A DNA stretch of 17,535 bases from positions 1 through 17,535 of the forward strand of contig URWP01000035.1 of assembly GCA_900551645.1 (NCBI GenBank), written 5' to 3'. The position numbers were made by a program, and so were the translations under genes. This document shows, piece after piece, positions 1 to 7,931 of the stretch. The notes below the pieces were generated by a model. That model did not search any database, was not told the origin of the DNA, and was given only the letters and a program-made list of their open reading frames with translations. Numbering within the stretch: the stretch's first letter is position 1; every line of letters starts with the position of its first letter. The stretch is from an uncultured Bacteroides sp. Lineage in GTDB: Bacteria; Bacteroidota; Bacteroidia; Bacteroidales; Bacteroidaceae.

Positions 1-1
1 A

Positions 2-148
2 TATGTGCAACTTTCCCATTTATAAATATCTAAAATTTTAATTCAACCAACGAGTTATGATAAGGAACTTAAACTGCTTGTTACTGCTGAGTTTTCAAAT
101 GGTGAAAAGCGTGTAGAAGAAAAGAAGTTTGAATATTCGCCGGGAGAA
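2..148 (+). pseudogene. Upstream coding-like stretch of the beta-propeller gene, interrupted by a stop at 23-25
   Basis: The frame of the beta-propeller gene stays open from base 26 to 148, and its translation looks like ordinary protein (for example LKLLVTAEFSNGEKRVEEKK). It contains no ATG; the first plausible start is GTG at 149. Just upstream the same frame holds a TAA stop at 23-25, preceded by codons reading YVQLSHL. One base change (TAA from CAA) or a small indel would explain an intact longer gene losing its N-terminal part. Related Bacteroides proteins often carry a calcineurin-like phosphoesterase domain before the PQQ propeller (recalled family knowledge, not shown here). Because the window starts at base 1, I cannot tell a nonsense mutation from a frameshift, a rearrangement or a sequencing error. 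Confidence 0.45.
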
Positions 149-1294
149 GTGTTGGTAGAACTGGGTGGAAACTGGACTAATCTTCTGGCCAATTCTGAAC
201 ATATAGGTGGAATCATTTCTTGTCCGCTTGATTCGTTACTCAATCTTGCATGGAGTACAAATGTGGGAGGGAATATTTTCATGACTTCTCCTATTGTATA
301 TAACGGAATGGTTTATATTGCATCTGTTGATGATGATAACAGAGGCCGTGCTGCTATCTATGCTTTAGAAGCTAAAACGGGAAAGATTGTATGGAAACAT
401 CATGTGGAAGGTTCAATAAAGAATACGATAGCGATAGATAAGGACAAAGTTTTTGCACAAGATATTTATGGTATTATTTATGCCATAGACTGTAACAACG
501 GTTCATTGTGTTGGAAAAAGGATATTGGAATGGGTGTTTTACCTTCATTGACAGAAGGATTGGCTACAAAAGATGGAATTCTTTATGCTGGTACAGGTAA
601 ATACCTGCAAGCCATAGATGCTTCTACGGGTGAAATGTTGTGGCAGAATCGTGACTGGGGACAAAACCAAGGTTCAACGGCTACATTATCAGTTTCCGAT
701 GAAGTGATTATAGGTTCTACACAATGGGGGGCACTTTACGGGAATGATGTAAAAACAGGAAAAATGTTATGGAGCAAATCGCAGGATGGTCTTGGATTCA
801 GAGCCTCATCTCCAGCAATAAAGGACGGACTCCTTTATCTGATATCAGATAAAGCGTTTTTCATAATGGATGCAAAAAAAGGCGATATTATTGTTCGGAA
901 AGATTTACCTTATAGTGTAGATGCAACCTCCACACCTGTCATCTCAGAAAATGAAATAATTTTTGGTACATCAAGGGATGGTTTGGTTGCTCTTGACAGA
1001 AGTACGTTGAATGAGAAATGGCATTGTCCTGTAGGAAAAGCCTTGATTTATACATCATCTTATACACGTCCTGACTCTCAGACAATAGAAACGAGCCCTA
1101 TAATAGTTGGAAATACTGTTTTTGTAGGAGCTTCGGACGGTTATCTTTATGCTGTAGATAAAAATAAGGGAAGTATAACAGCAAAATATGATTTGGGGGC
1201 CCCGATATTCAGTTCGGTTTCTTTTTCTGGAAATACATTATTTGTTTCTGACTTTGGAGGAAATGTATATGCTTTTTGTATGAAAAGTAAATAA
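149..1294 (+). CDS. PQQ-binding-like beta-propeller repeat protein (5' incomplete)
   Basis: The 381 residues from the GTG at 149 form a beta-propeller of the PQQ/BamB-like type. About seven copies of the blade motif are visible, of the form (Y/F)A-hydrophobic-D-x-x-x-G-x-hydrophobic-hydrophobic-W: near residues 71-82, 111-122, 154-165, 197-208, 238-249, 280-291 and 334-345 (for example YALEAKTGKIVW and QAIDASTGEMLW). Blades also begin with SPIV, SPAI, STPV or SPII strands. There is no signal peptide or lipobox at this start, as expected if the true N-terminus lies upstream. The function is unknown: such propellers may be scaffolds or part of larger phosphoesterase or redox proteins, and no quinone chemistry is implied. 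It ends 186 bp before the anti-sigma gene and may not belong to the PUL operon. I am sure of the fold and unsure of the start and of whether the gene is functional. Confidence 0.8.
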   Translation: MLVELGGNWTNLLANSEHIGGIISCPLDSLLNLAWSTNVGGNIFMTSPIVYNGMVYIASVDDDNRGRAAIYALEAKTGKIVWKHHVEGSIKNTIAIDKDKVFAQDIYGIIYAIDCNNGSLCWKKDIGMGVLPSLTEGLATKDGILYAGTGKYLQAIDASTGEMLWQNRDWGQNQGSTATLSVSDEVIIGSTQWGALYGNDVKTGKMLWSKSQDGLGFRASSPAIKDGLLYLISDKAFFIMDAKKGDIIVRKDLPYSVDATSTPVISENEIIFGTSRDGLVALDRSTLNEKWHCPVGKALIYTSSYTRPDSQTIETSPIIVGNTVFVGASDGYLYAVDKNKGSITAKYDLGAPIFSSVSFSGNTLFVSDFGGNVYAFCMKSK

Positions 1295-1432
1295 TATTCT
1301 TTCCAAACAGAGAATTTCGCTGTAATGTACTGAAGTAGGTTGACAGGTAGCCCTTGTTTATCAATATATTTTCTTTCATTTATCTATTGCTCGAAAGAAA
1401 AATTAAAATTAATGTATTTTTTCTTGATTGAC

Positions 1433-1464
1433 TTGTGTGTGTTTCCGGTTTAAACCTACATATG
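1433..1464 (+). promoter_or_regulatory. Possible Bacteroides-type promoter for fecR
   Basis: TTG at 1433-1435 is followed after 21 bases by TACATATG at 1457-1464, one mismatch from the Bacteroides -7 consensus TAnnTTTG. The spacing fits the known -33/-7 arrangement. The predicted transcript would start only about ten bases before the ATG, which is short, so this is a weak call. Nothing else stands out in the 186-base gap (1295-1480) except an A/T-only inverted repeat at 1395-1425. Confidence 0.2.
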
Positions 1465-1480
1465 TATAAAAGCAGGTAAA

Positions 1481-2470
1481 ATGGAAACACACGAATCAAT
1501 TAAAAGAATATTCCAACTGTATGTTGGAAAGCATTTCACCCGGGCGGGAAGGGCTGTGTTCGGGAAATGGTTACGTGCGCAGCAGAATCAAGCAGAAAAG
1601 GAAGACGCGTTGCATCAGTATTGGGATGAATCGGCCGGGGAAATATCTTCGGACACGTGGAATGAATGGAACCGTCTGCAGGAACGGATGGGACTGTCGT
1701 TCTATCGTGGGAAACGAATCCGGATGAGGTGGATGAGATATGCGGCTGCTATCGCAATTTTTGTGATGACAGCAGGTGGAACTTATTGGACAACCAGACA
1801 ATTGACTCTTCGGCAGTCGACCGAAATGTGTGAGACGTTTGTTCCGTATGGCGAAACTTGTGAGCTTGTATTGCCTGACAGTTCGCGTGTCTGGGTGAAT
1901 GCCGGATCTACCCTCTTATATCCGTCGGATTTCAAACAGTTGGATTCACGTACGGTGTATCTGACCGGTGAAGCTTCATTCCAAGTATCCAAAAATAAGG
2001 AGAAACCTTTTATCGTAAAGACTTCAGGACTGGATGTACAGGCTTTAGGTACAGTATTTACCGTAAAGTCCTACGCCGGGGAAGATTATACCATGGCTAC
2101 ACTGGAAGAAGGAAGTGTGAAGGTCAGTCTGAAAGAAGGGGCAGAGGAGTCTTATGTGCTACAGCCGAGTGAACAGCTGGTATTTTCACATACAGACAAG
2201 AGTGTGCGGATGAACCGGGTAGATTTATCGTTGTTCAGGATGGCACGCAAGGGGTATCTGATTTTTGAGGATGTCACCTTCGAACAGATGATTCTTACTC
2301 TTGAAAAGAAGTATGGAGTCACTTTCCAATACAATGCTACCCGTTATGGAACAGATTTGTATAACGTCAAGTTCGGACCTGATGAAAAGATTGAAGATGT
2401 CATGGAAATACTGCATCAGTTAATAGGTATACAATATATAATCAAGGGAAAAAGTATCATTGTCAAATAA
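1481..2470 (+). CDS. FecR-family anti-sigma factor
   Basis: This 329-residue inner-membrane regulator would transmit a signal from the outer-membrane transporter to an ECF sigma factor. Residues 1-80 are the cytoplasmic anti-sigma part, rich in charged residues and Trp. Residues 85-104 form one transmembrane helix (YAAAIAIFVMTAGGTYW). Residues 119-214 are the FecR domain, with the family signatures LPDSSRVWVNAGS, VYLTGEASFQV and VQALGTVFTV. Residues 258-328 match the C-terminal DUF4974-type domain, which resembles the STN fold. Length and domain order are normal for Bacteroidetes PUL anti-sigma factors. The ATG at 1481 follows a weak purine-rich site (GCAGG). In most such loci the cognate ECF sigma gene lies directly upstream, but here a beta-propeller gene occupies that place and the sigma gene is not in the window. 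The family call is secure; the partner sigma is unknown. Confidence 0.93.
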   Translation: METHESIKRIFQLYVGKHFTRAGRAVFGKWLRAQQNQAEKEDALHQYWDESAGEISSDTWNEWNRLQERMGLSFYRGKRIRMRWMRYAAAIAIFVMTAGGTYWTTRQLTLRQSTEMCETFVPYGETCELVLPDSSRVWVNAGSTLLYPSDFKQLDSRTVYLTGEASFQVSKNKEKPFIVKTSGLDVQALGTVFTVKSYAGEDYTMATLEEGSVKVSLKEGAEESYVLQPSEQLVFSHTDKSVRMNRVDLSLFRMARKGYLIFEDVTFEQMILTLEKKYGVTFQYNATRYGTDLYNVKFGPDEKIEDVMEILHQLIGIQYIIKGKSIIVK

Positions 2471-2499
2471 GTAGAAGAAGGAGGAATTATCAGAAAAAG

Positions 2500-2540
2500 A
2501 AAACCGGAAAGAACAGCGCCAACTCCCCTTCCCGGTGTTT
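2500..2540 (+). terminator. Imperfect hairpin between fecR and susC
   Basis: Bases 2503-2511 pair with 2528-2536 (ACCGGAAAG against CTTCCCGGT) with one A/C mismatch and a 16-base loop. AAA/TTT can extend the stem after one bulged G. A T-rich run follows at 2551-2561, but not directly after the stem, so this could be a weak terminator of fecR, a processing site, or chance. It is the only GC-rich stem in this 152-base gap. Confidence 0.3.
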
Positions 2541-2554
2541 GAAACCAAGTATTT

Positions 2555-2562
2555 TAATTTTG
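2555..2562 (+). promoter_or_regulatory. Candidate -7 element upstream of susC
   Basis: TAATTTTG at 2555-2562 matches the Bacteroides -7 consensus TAnnTTTG exactly. A transcript would start near 2569 and have a leader of about 55 bases before the susC ATG. No TTG lies at the usual 19-22 base spacing; the nearest TTTG (2538-2541) is only 13 bases away. A missing -33 box is compatible with activator or alternative-sigma control, but a chance match in AT-rich DNA is also possible. Confidence 0.3.
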
Positions 2563-2622
2563 TTCGTATAGGACCTTGAAACAAAACTATTTTTAAACAC
2601 TTAAATTTCAACTTACAAATAT

Positions 2623-5600
2623 ATGAAATTAACAAATCTGATGCTAGAAGAAAGTAGAAAAAAAATTTCTCGGCTGTTGTGTATCACCGCATTATCTACA
2701 TGCAGCCTCTTTGCCTACGCCCAACAACAGTCTGTCCGTCTGACAGGAAGCAACATTCCGTTGAAAAGTGTATTTAAACAGATCGAGAAGCAGACGAAGC
2801 TTTTTATCGATTACAAATCTCAGGACATTGATGACTCGCGTGTTATCCGGAATATGCCTGAAAAGGGTACGGTTCAGGAAGTACTGGTGAAATTGTTGGA
2901 CGGAACAGATTGCGTAGCAACTTACAGTAATGGGCATATTATCATCCGGAAACAGGTTGATACGCAGTCTGGAAAGAAATCCCAAATGGTTAAAGGTACG
3001 ATTCTGGATGCTACAGGTGAACCTATTATCGGTGCGAATGTCGTGGTAAAAGGAACGGCGAATGGAACAATTACGGACATAGACGGTAACTTTTCTTTGG
3101 ACGTACCGGAAGGGGCTATACTTCAGGTTTCGTACATCGGTTATGCTGATCAGGAAGTGAAAGTAGGCAAGCAAAAGATTTTATCTATAGTATTGAGAGA
3201 AGATTCGAAGGCTTTGGAGGAAGTGGTAGTTGTAGGCTATTTGTCGCAAAAGAAAGCATCTTTAACGGGGGCTGTGGCAAGTATGAAAGTGGGGGAAAAT
3301 TTGAATACAATACCAACTACTTCTGCCGGAAATCTGTTAGCCGGAAAAATGGCTGGTGTTAATATTGGAACCTCAAGTGGTATTCCTGGTAATAATCCTG
3401 AAATATCAATTCGTACAACTTCTTCTTGGAAAGAAAAGAAATATAATCCACAACCGGTCACATACGTTATTGATGGGGTAGTACGTGATGCGACAGATTT
3501 TAATAATTTAAGTTCTAATGAAATAGAAAGTATTTCAGTATTGAAGGATGCTGCATCAGCAGCAATTTATGGTTCCCGTTCTTCTGGTGGTGTTATTATT
3601 GTAACAACTAAAAAAGGAAAAGAAGGTAAACCTACTATTAATTATTCATATGGTTTTAGTATTGATTCCCGTACGGGTAATCAGGATTTGACAGATGGAG
3701 TGCAAACAGCTTTGTTGTATAATAGAGTATGTACAACTCCTGCTCAAAAATGGACTCAGGAAGAGATTGATCATATAGCTTCTATCAATGGTGGATATGG
3801 TTATGATCTATTAGAATCGGTCTGGCAGAATCCAACAACCCAAAGTCATAACATAAGTGTTTCTGGAGGAAGTGATAAAATACGATATTTTGGAGCTGCA
3901 TCATATGTAAAACAGCAAGGTTTTCTGGAGCCCATGACATATGATAAATATAATTTCCGTATGAATGTAAGTGCAGATGTGACAAAGTATTTAGAGGCAT
4001 ATGTTGGATTCTCATTAAATAATAATAAAATAGGTAGAACTGCAAGTGATGGACATGAAGATAATGGATGGCCTAATGGCATATATTCTGCATTGAGGAT
4101 ATCTCAACCAGAAATTCCAGTGTTCTCAGAATCAGGAAAAGTATTAGATACAAATGGACCATTAAATCCTGCCGCAAGAGCACGAAATGATGGAGGATAT
4201 CATCATGAAACCTATTTAAAGCCAACTGCTGTATTTAAAATGACATATAAATTTCCTTTTTTTAAAGGGATGAGTATGAGTGTTCAATATAGTAAGAGTT
4301 GGATACACAATGCTAAAGAAGGATTTTATAAAAATTATGATATTTATGTACCTAAAAAAAGTGGAGCTAATGGCCGTATAATATCAATAAAAGATGAAGA
4401 TATTGTTGGAGTAAAAAAATCTTCATGGTTAAGTAAAGACTATATTGAGAAAAGCTCTGATTGGGGGGATGAACAACAATTAAACTTTTATTTAAACTAC
4501 TCGAATACATTTAATGAAGTACATAGGTTAGATGCTGTTTTATTGACAGAATGGTATGAGGAATACAAATCTCAAGTTTATGGAGGTCGTGAGACGTTTC
4601 CGGTATATTTATATGACCAGTTTTGGGCTGCTAGCGATAGCCGTGTTGATACATATGGTGGAGGAGATGTCGCTAGTCGAAACGGACGTATGTCGTATGT
4701 GGGACAATTCAATTATTCGTATGCGGACAAATATTTGTTGTCGTTTTCTTTTCGCGAGGATGGTTCTATGAATTTTGCTCCTTCTCAGCGTTGGGGATTT
4801 TTTCCTGCTGGTTCTGCTGCTTGGGTGCTTTCTGAAGAGAACTTTTTTAATAAGAAGTGGATTCAATTTATGAAAATTCGTGGTTCCGTTGGTTTGACAG
4901 GTGATGATTCTGTGGGTGGATGGCAATGGATGGAGTCTTATTTATCAAATTCGGATACTAAAAATGCTTATTTTGGAAAAGATCCTTCGAAAAATACAGG
5001 ATTGACATACGGTAAGGTCGTAAATCCGAATTTGACATGGGAAAAAGCATTGAGTTATGATGTAGGTATAGATATGAATTTCTTTAAAAACTGGCATTTT
5101 ACATTTGATTACTGGTTCCGTAAATCGTATGACATTTTGGATAACCGTCAGGCCACTTTGCCTACTACATACAGTCGTGATATGCCTGCCGAAAATTATG
5201 GAAAAATGAATGCTCAAGGTATTGATTTGGAATTGGGATATCAAGGTAGTAGTAAAGATTTTACTTATCATGGGAACTTGACGCTGTCGTATGGATGGAA
5301 TGAAATCAAGTATAAAGATTACGCTGAGAATGCCCAATGGATTGATATTCCGATTGGAACTTCTACTTCCCGTATTGTTGGATATGATTTCGACCGGATT
5401 ATCCGGACACAAGAAGAATTGGATGACTTCAATGCGGCAAACCCTAATTATACTTTTAATGGAATGAAACCTCAACTAGGTGACATTGTTTATAAAGATC
5501 ATACTGGACCGAATGGAGTACCCGATGGTGTGATTGATGATTGGGATCGTGTGGTGCTGCGTGACAAAAATTTTCCGGTAGTTTATGGCTTGAATTTGGG

Positions 5601-6039
5601 AGGTAGTTGGAAAGGTTTAAGTCTGGATATGATGTTTGCCGGTGAGTTGGGATTGTACAAGTCATACCGGAGCATTGCCGGTAATGTAGAATGGAACCGA
5701 ATGTATGCCGGTTGGTATGATGACAGTTGGACACCTGATAATCCTGATGCGTCTTTGCCTCGTATGGTTAGTGCCAATGTGCCGAGTACTTATCGGGATA
5801 AGGATAGTCAGTTCTGGTTTAAGAAAGCGAATTTTATGCGCTTGAAATACATTACATTAAGTTATGATTTGCCGAAGAATCAGTTCTATAATAAAATCTT
5901 TGATAATGTCCGTTTATTTATTTCTGGAACAAATTTGTTCTGTTGGAGTAGTTTTAAATATTATGATCCTGAATTGGGAGGAGGAAATGATTATCCGATT
6001 ATGCGTTCGTTCAACTTTGGTATTGATGTGAAATTTTAA
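2623..6039 (+). CDS. SusC-like TonB-dependent outer-membrane transporter with STN domain
   Basis: This 1138-residue importer would move glycan fragments across the outer membrane using TonB energy. A signal peptide spans residues 1-33 and probably ends at AYA before QQQ. An STN domain follows at about 43-110 (from LKSVFKQIEKQTKLF), then a carboxypeptidase-regulatory-like domain at 122-192 (GEPIIGANVVVKGT, TDIDGNFSLDV). A TonB-box region follows (EEVVVVGY, 199-206), then the plug at about 212-335 (SVLKDAASAAIYGSRSSGG, VIIVTTKKG) and the barrel to the C-terminus, which ends in an aromatic residue (DVKF). STN domains mark transporters that signal through FecR, which fits the gene just upstream. 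susD starts 13 bp later, so the two are co-transcribed and form the usual SusCD complex. Base composition changes inside the gene: moderate GC to about 3290, very AT-rich to about 4550, then intermediate. The transported substrate cannot be read from sequence. Confidence 0.97.
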   Translation: MKLTNLMLEESRKKISRLLCITALSTCSLFAYAQQQSVRLTGSNIPLKSVFKQIEKQTKLFIDYKSQDIDDSRVIRNMPEKGTVQEVLVKLLDGTDCVATYSNGHIIIRKQVDTQSGKKSQMVKGTILDATGEPIIGANVVVKGTANGTITDIDGNFSLDVPEGAILQVSYIGYADQEVKVGKQKILSIVLREDSKALEEVVVVGYLSQKKASLTGAVASMKVGENLNTIPTTSAGNLLAGKMAGVNIGTSSGIPGNNPEISIRTTSSWKEKKYNPQPVTYVIDGVVRDATDFNNLSSNEIESISVLKDAASAAIYGSRSSGGVIIVTTKKGKEGKPTINYSYGFSIDSRTGNQDLTDGVQTALLYNRVCTTPAQKWTQEEIDHIASINGGYGYDLLESVWQNPTTQSHNISVSGGSDKIRYFGAASYVKQQGFLEPMTYDKYNFRMNVSADVTKYLEAYVGFSLNNNKIGRTASDGHEDNGWPNGIYSALRISQPEIPVFSESGKVLDTNGPLNPAARARNDGGYHHETYLKPTAVFKMTYKFPFFKGMSMSVQYSKSWIHNAKEGFYKNYDIYVPKKSGANGRIISIKDEDIVGVKKSSWLSKDYIEKSSDWGDEQQLNFYLNYSNTFNEVHRLDAVLLTEWYEEYKSQVYGGRETFPVYLYDQFWAASDSRVDTYGGGDVASRNGRMSYVGQFNYSYADKYLLSFSFREDGSMNFAPSQRWGFFPAGSAAWVLSEENFFNKKWIQFMKIRGSVGLTGDDSVGGWQWMESYLSNSDTKNAYFGKDPSKNTGLTYGKVVNPNLTWEKALSYDVGIDMNFFKNWHFTFDYWFRKSYDILDNRQATLPTTYSRDMPAENYGKMNAQGIDLELGYQGSSKDFTYHGNLTLSYGWNEIKYKDYAENAQWIDIPIGTSTSRIVGYDFDRIIRTQEELDDFNAANPNYTFNGMKPQLGDIVYKDHTGPNGVPDGVIDDWDRVVLRDKNFPVVYGLNLGGSWKGLSLDMMFAGELGLYKSYRSIAGNVEWNRMYAGWYDDSWTPDNPDASLPRMVSANVPSTYRDKDSQFWFKKANFMRLKYITLSYDLPKNQFYNKIFDNVRLFISGTNLFCWSSFKYYDPELGGGNDYPIMRSFNFGIDVKF

Positions 6040-6052
6040 GTACAAATCAGCT

Positions 6053-7825
6053 ATGAAAAAGAAAAATATAATTGTTGGTTTATTTTGTAGTTTATTATTG
6101 GGGAGTTGCAGTTTGGATTATGAAAATACCAGTGCTATAACACCAGATGGAGTATGGGAGAATCCAGATATGGTCAATGCTTTTTTGACTGATATTTATG
6201 GAAGTATGATGCCAGGTTGGCCTATTTCTGCCAATAATACGGATGAAGGTATGAATGGACCTACTGATATGAGTCAATATGTGCGTGGTGAAATAACAGT
6301 GGATAATTGTGCTCAGGGATTGGATTATAAGAATATTGATAAGATAAATTATTTTTTAGCTAATCTTGAGAGTGTAACTGTACTGAATGAAGATGAAAAG
6401 AAGCAATTAAGAGGACAAGCATTGTTTTGGCGCGCATGGGATTATTGGGGTAAAGTATTCTCCTTGGGAGGAGTTCCAATGATTTTACAGCCGCAGGATG
6501 TTTCAGATTTAAATTCATTGTTGGTTCCAAGAAGTTCTACTTCAGAGTGTGTGAAACAGATATTAGCGGATTTGGATGAGGCAATAGCCAGTTTGCCTGA
6601 CAAATGGGAAAATGAAAACTATGGTCGTATCGATAAAGGCTGTGCTATGGCTTTTAAAGGCCGTGTATTGCTACAATATGCCAGTCCACTGTTTAATCCC
6701 AACAATGATCAACAGCGCTGGCAGGATGCATATGATGCCAATAAAGCAGCTATCAATTTTCTGAAAAGTGTAGGTAAAGGACTTTATGAAGGTAATTTTG
6801 CTGATATTTGGTATGATGAGCAGAATAAAGAAGTGATTATGGTAAACCAGTTTTATTATCCGGATCATGCATTTGATCAAAATGCTATACGTCCTGAACC
6901 ATTGACTATGGGTATGGCGAGTTGTAATCAAGCTATTTTTTCTTTAATAATGGCATATCCAAAGTTAGATGGTACACCATTGGAGGTTGATTTAAACCGG
7001 CTAAAAAATGATAGGACTTATAATAAGCAATTTTTATCAGATTTTTATGTTAATAGAGACCCTCGTTTCCACGCTACTATCTTTTGCCCAGGGATGGAAT
7101 ATTATTGTCCTGATCATCTGAAGAATAATATGAAGTTTTGGAATGCCTGGAGGAAAGATGGTGATTTAAATGTTTCTTTGGTACTGGATGAAATATCTAG
7201 AACAATGCCATCTGGTGCGAATTTTTTCCAAAAGAAAGGTTTAGATGATTTAGCTGTTACAGAAATCTATAATGCTGAGACAGATTGGATAGAAATACGT
7301 TTTGCTGAAGTATTGATGAATTACGGAGAATGTGCAAATGAACTAGATAAAAAAACTGAAGCATTACAAGTTTTGTATGATATTCGTAAACGTGCCGGAA
7401 TTCAGTCTACAGACGGAAGGTATGGCATAACGGCTACCAGTCAGGATGAGATTCGAGAGGCTTATGTAAACGAACGTTTCATTGAATTTGCATATGAAGG
7501 GAAACGTTGGAATGATTTACGACGTTGGAAACGTTTTGATCTTTTGAATAATCTTCAATATCGTTCCACTTTATATCCGGTAATAGATGATTATTCGATT
7601 ATTCAGAAGGGACAATTTGATTGGAACAAGGATATGATGGATCCTGAAGTACGTAAATTATTCTATTTTGAGTATATAGATTGTGTGGATGGTGATAAAA
7701 GTATTTATAGGTTTAATCTTGATTTGAACCATTGGTTCTATCCTATTAAAAAGGAAGATTTGGATCGTAATTCGAAATTGGAACAAAATAATGAATGGGG
7801 CGGTTCGTTTGATCCATTACAGTAA
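6053..7825 (+). CDS. SusD-like outer-membrane glycan-binding lipoprotein (RagB/SusD family)
   Basis: This 590-residue surface lipoprotein would cap the SusC barrel and bind the glycan before import. The signal peptide ends in the lipobox LGSC, with Cys19 as the lipidated residue; the acidic residues soon after (SLDYE) resemble Bacteroidetes surface-export signals. Family signatures are RGQALFWRAWDYWGKVFSLG (120-138), SPLFNPNND (211-219), IRFAEVLMNYGECANE (415-430) and NERFIEFAYEGKRWNDLRRW (473-492). Length is slightly above the usual 500-580. It lies 13 bp after susC and is certainly its partner. It is followed by a 106-base gap holding a strong hairpin, which may make the transporter pair more abundant than the enzymes downstream. 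Trp and Tyr residues that could stack on sugars are abundant, but a binding site cannot be assigned from sequence alone. Confidence 0.97.
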   Translation: MKKKNIIVGLFCSLLLGSCSLDYENTSAITPDGVWENPDMVNAFLTDIYGSMMPGWPISANNTDEGMNGPTDMSQYVRGEITVDNCAQGLDYKNIDKINYFLANLESVTVLNEDEKKQLRGQALFWRAWDYWGKVFSLGGVPMILQPQDVSDLNSLLVPRSSTSECVKQILADLDEAIASLPDKWENENYGRIDKGCAMAFKGRVLLQYASPLFNPNNDQQRWQDAYDANKAAINFLKSVGKGLYEGNFADIWYDEQNKEVIMVNQFYYPDHAFDQNAIRPEPLTMGMASCNQAIFSLIMAYPKLDGTPLEVDLNRLKNDRTYNKQFLSDFYVNRDPRFHATIFCPGMEYYCPDHLKNNMKFWNAWRKDGDLNVSLVLDEISRTMPSGANFFQKKGLDDLAVTEIYNAETDWIEIRFAEVLMNYGECANELDKKTEALQVLYDIRKRAGIQSTDGRYGITATSQDEIREAYVNERFIEFAYEGKRWNDLRRWKRFDLLNNLQYRSTLYPVIDDYSIIQKGQFDWNKDMMDPEVRKLFYFEYIDCVDGDKSIYRFNLDLNHWFYPIKKEDLDRNSKLEQNNEWGGSFDPLQ

Positions 7826-7852
7826 TTATTGATTTGTTTTTTTAATGGTTAT

Positions 7853-7901
7853 AGTAGAGAGGTATTATTTATTGAATTCTAAATAGATAAGCTTCTCTAC
7901 T
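7853..7901 (+). other. Extended hairpin between susD and the GH31 gene
   Basis: AGTAGAGA at 7853-7860 pairs perfectly with TCTCTACT at 7894-7901. The stem continues inward by three pairs, two of them G-U (7861-7863 with 7891-7893). A second A/T stem, 7865-7871 with 7880-7886, closes an eight-base loop, giving one long structure of about 49 bases. There is no uninterrupted T run right after it, so I read it as a partial terminator or an mRNA-stability element protecting the susCD transcript rather than a clean terminator. Confidence 0.45.
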
Positions 7902-7931
7902 TATAAAATTAGTTTTAATTTTAAGATCGTA

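Noticed and set aside
1395..1425. A/T-only inverted repeat (AAGAAAAA with TTTTTCTT) before fecR
   Set aside because: Eight A/T-rich pairs with a 15-base loop are expected by chance in such AT-rich spacer DNA. It is not enough to call a terminator.
2692..3174. Open frame on the - strand within the susC 5' region
   Set aside because: It is opposite the signal peptide, STN and carboxypeptidase-like domains of SusC, with no independent evidence of coding.
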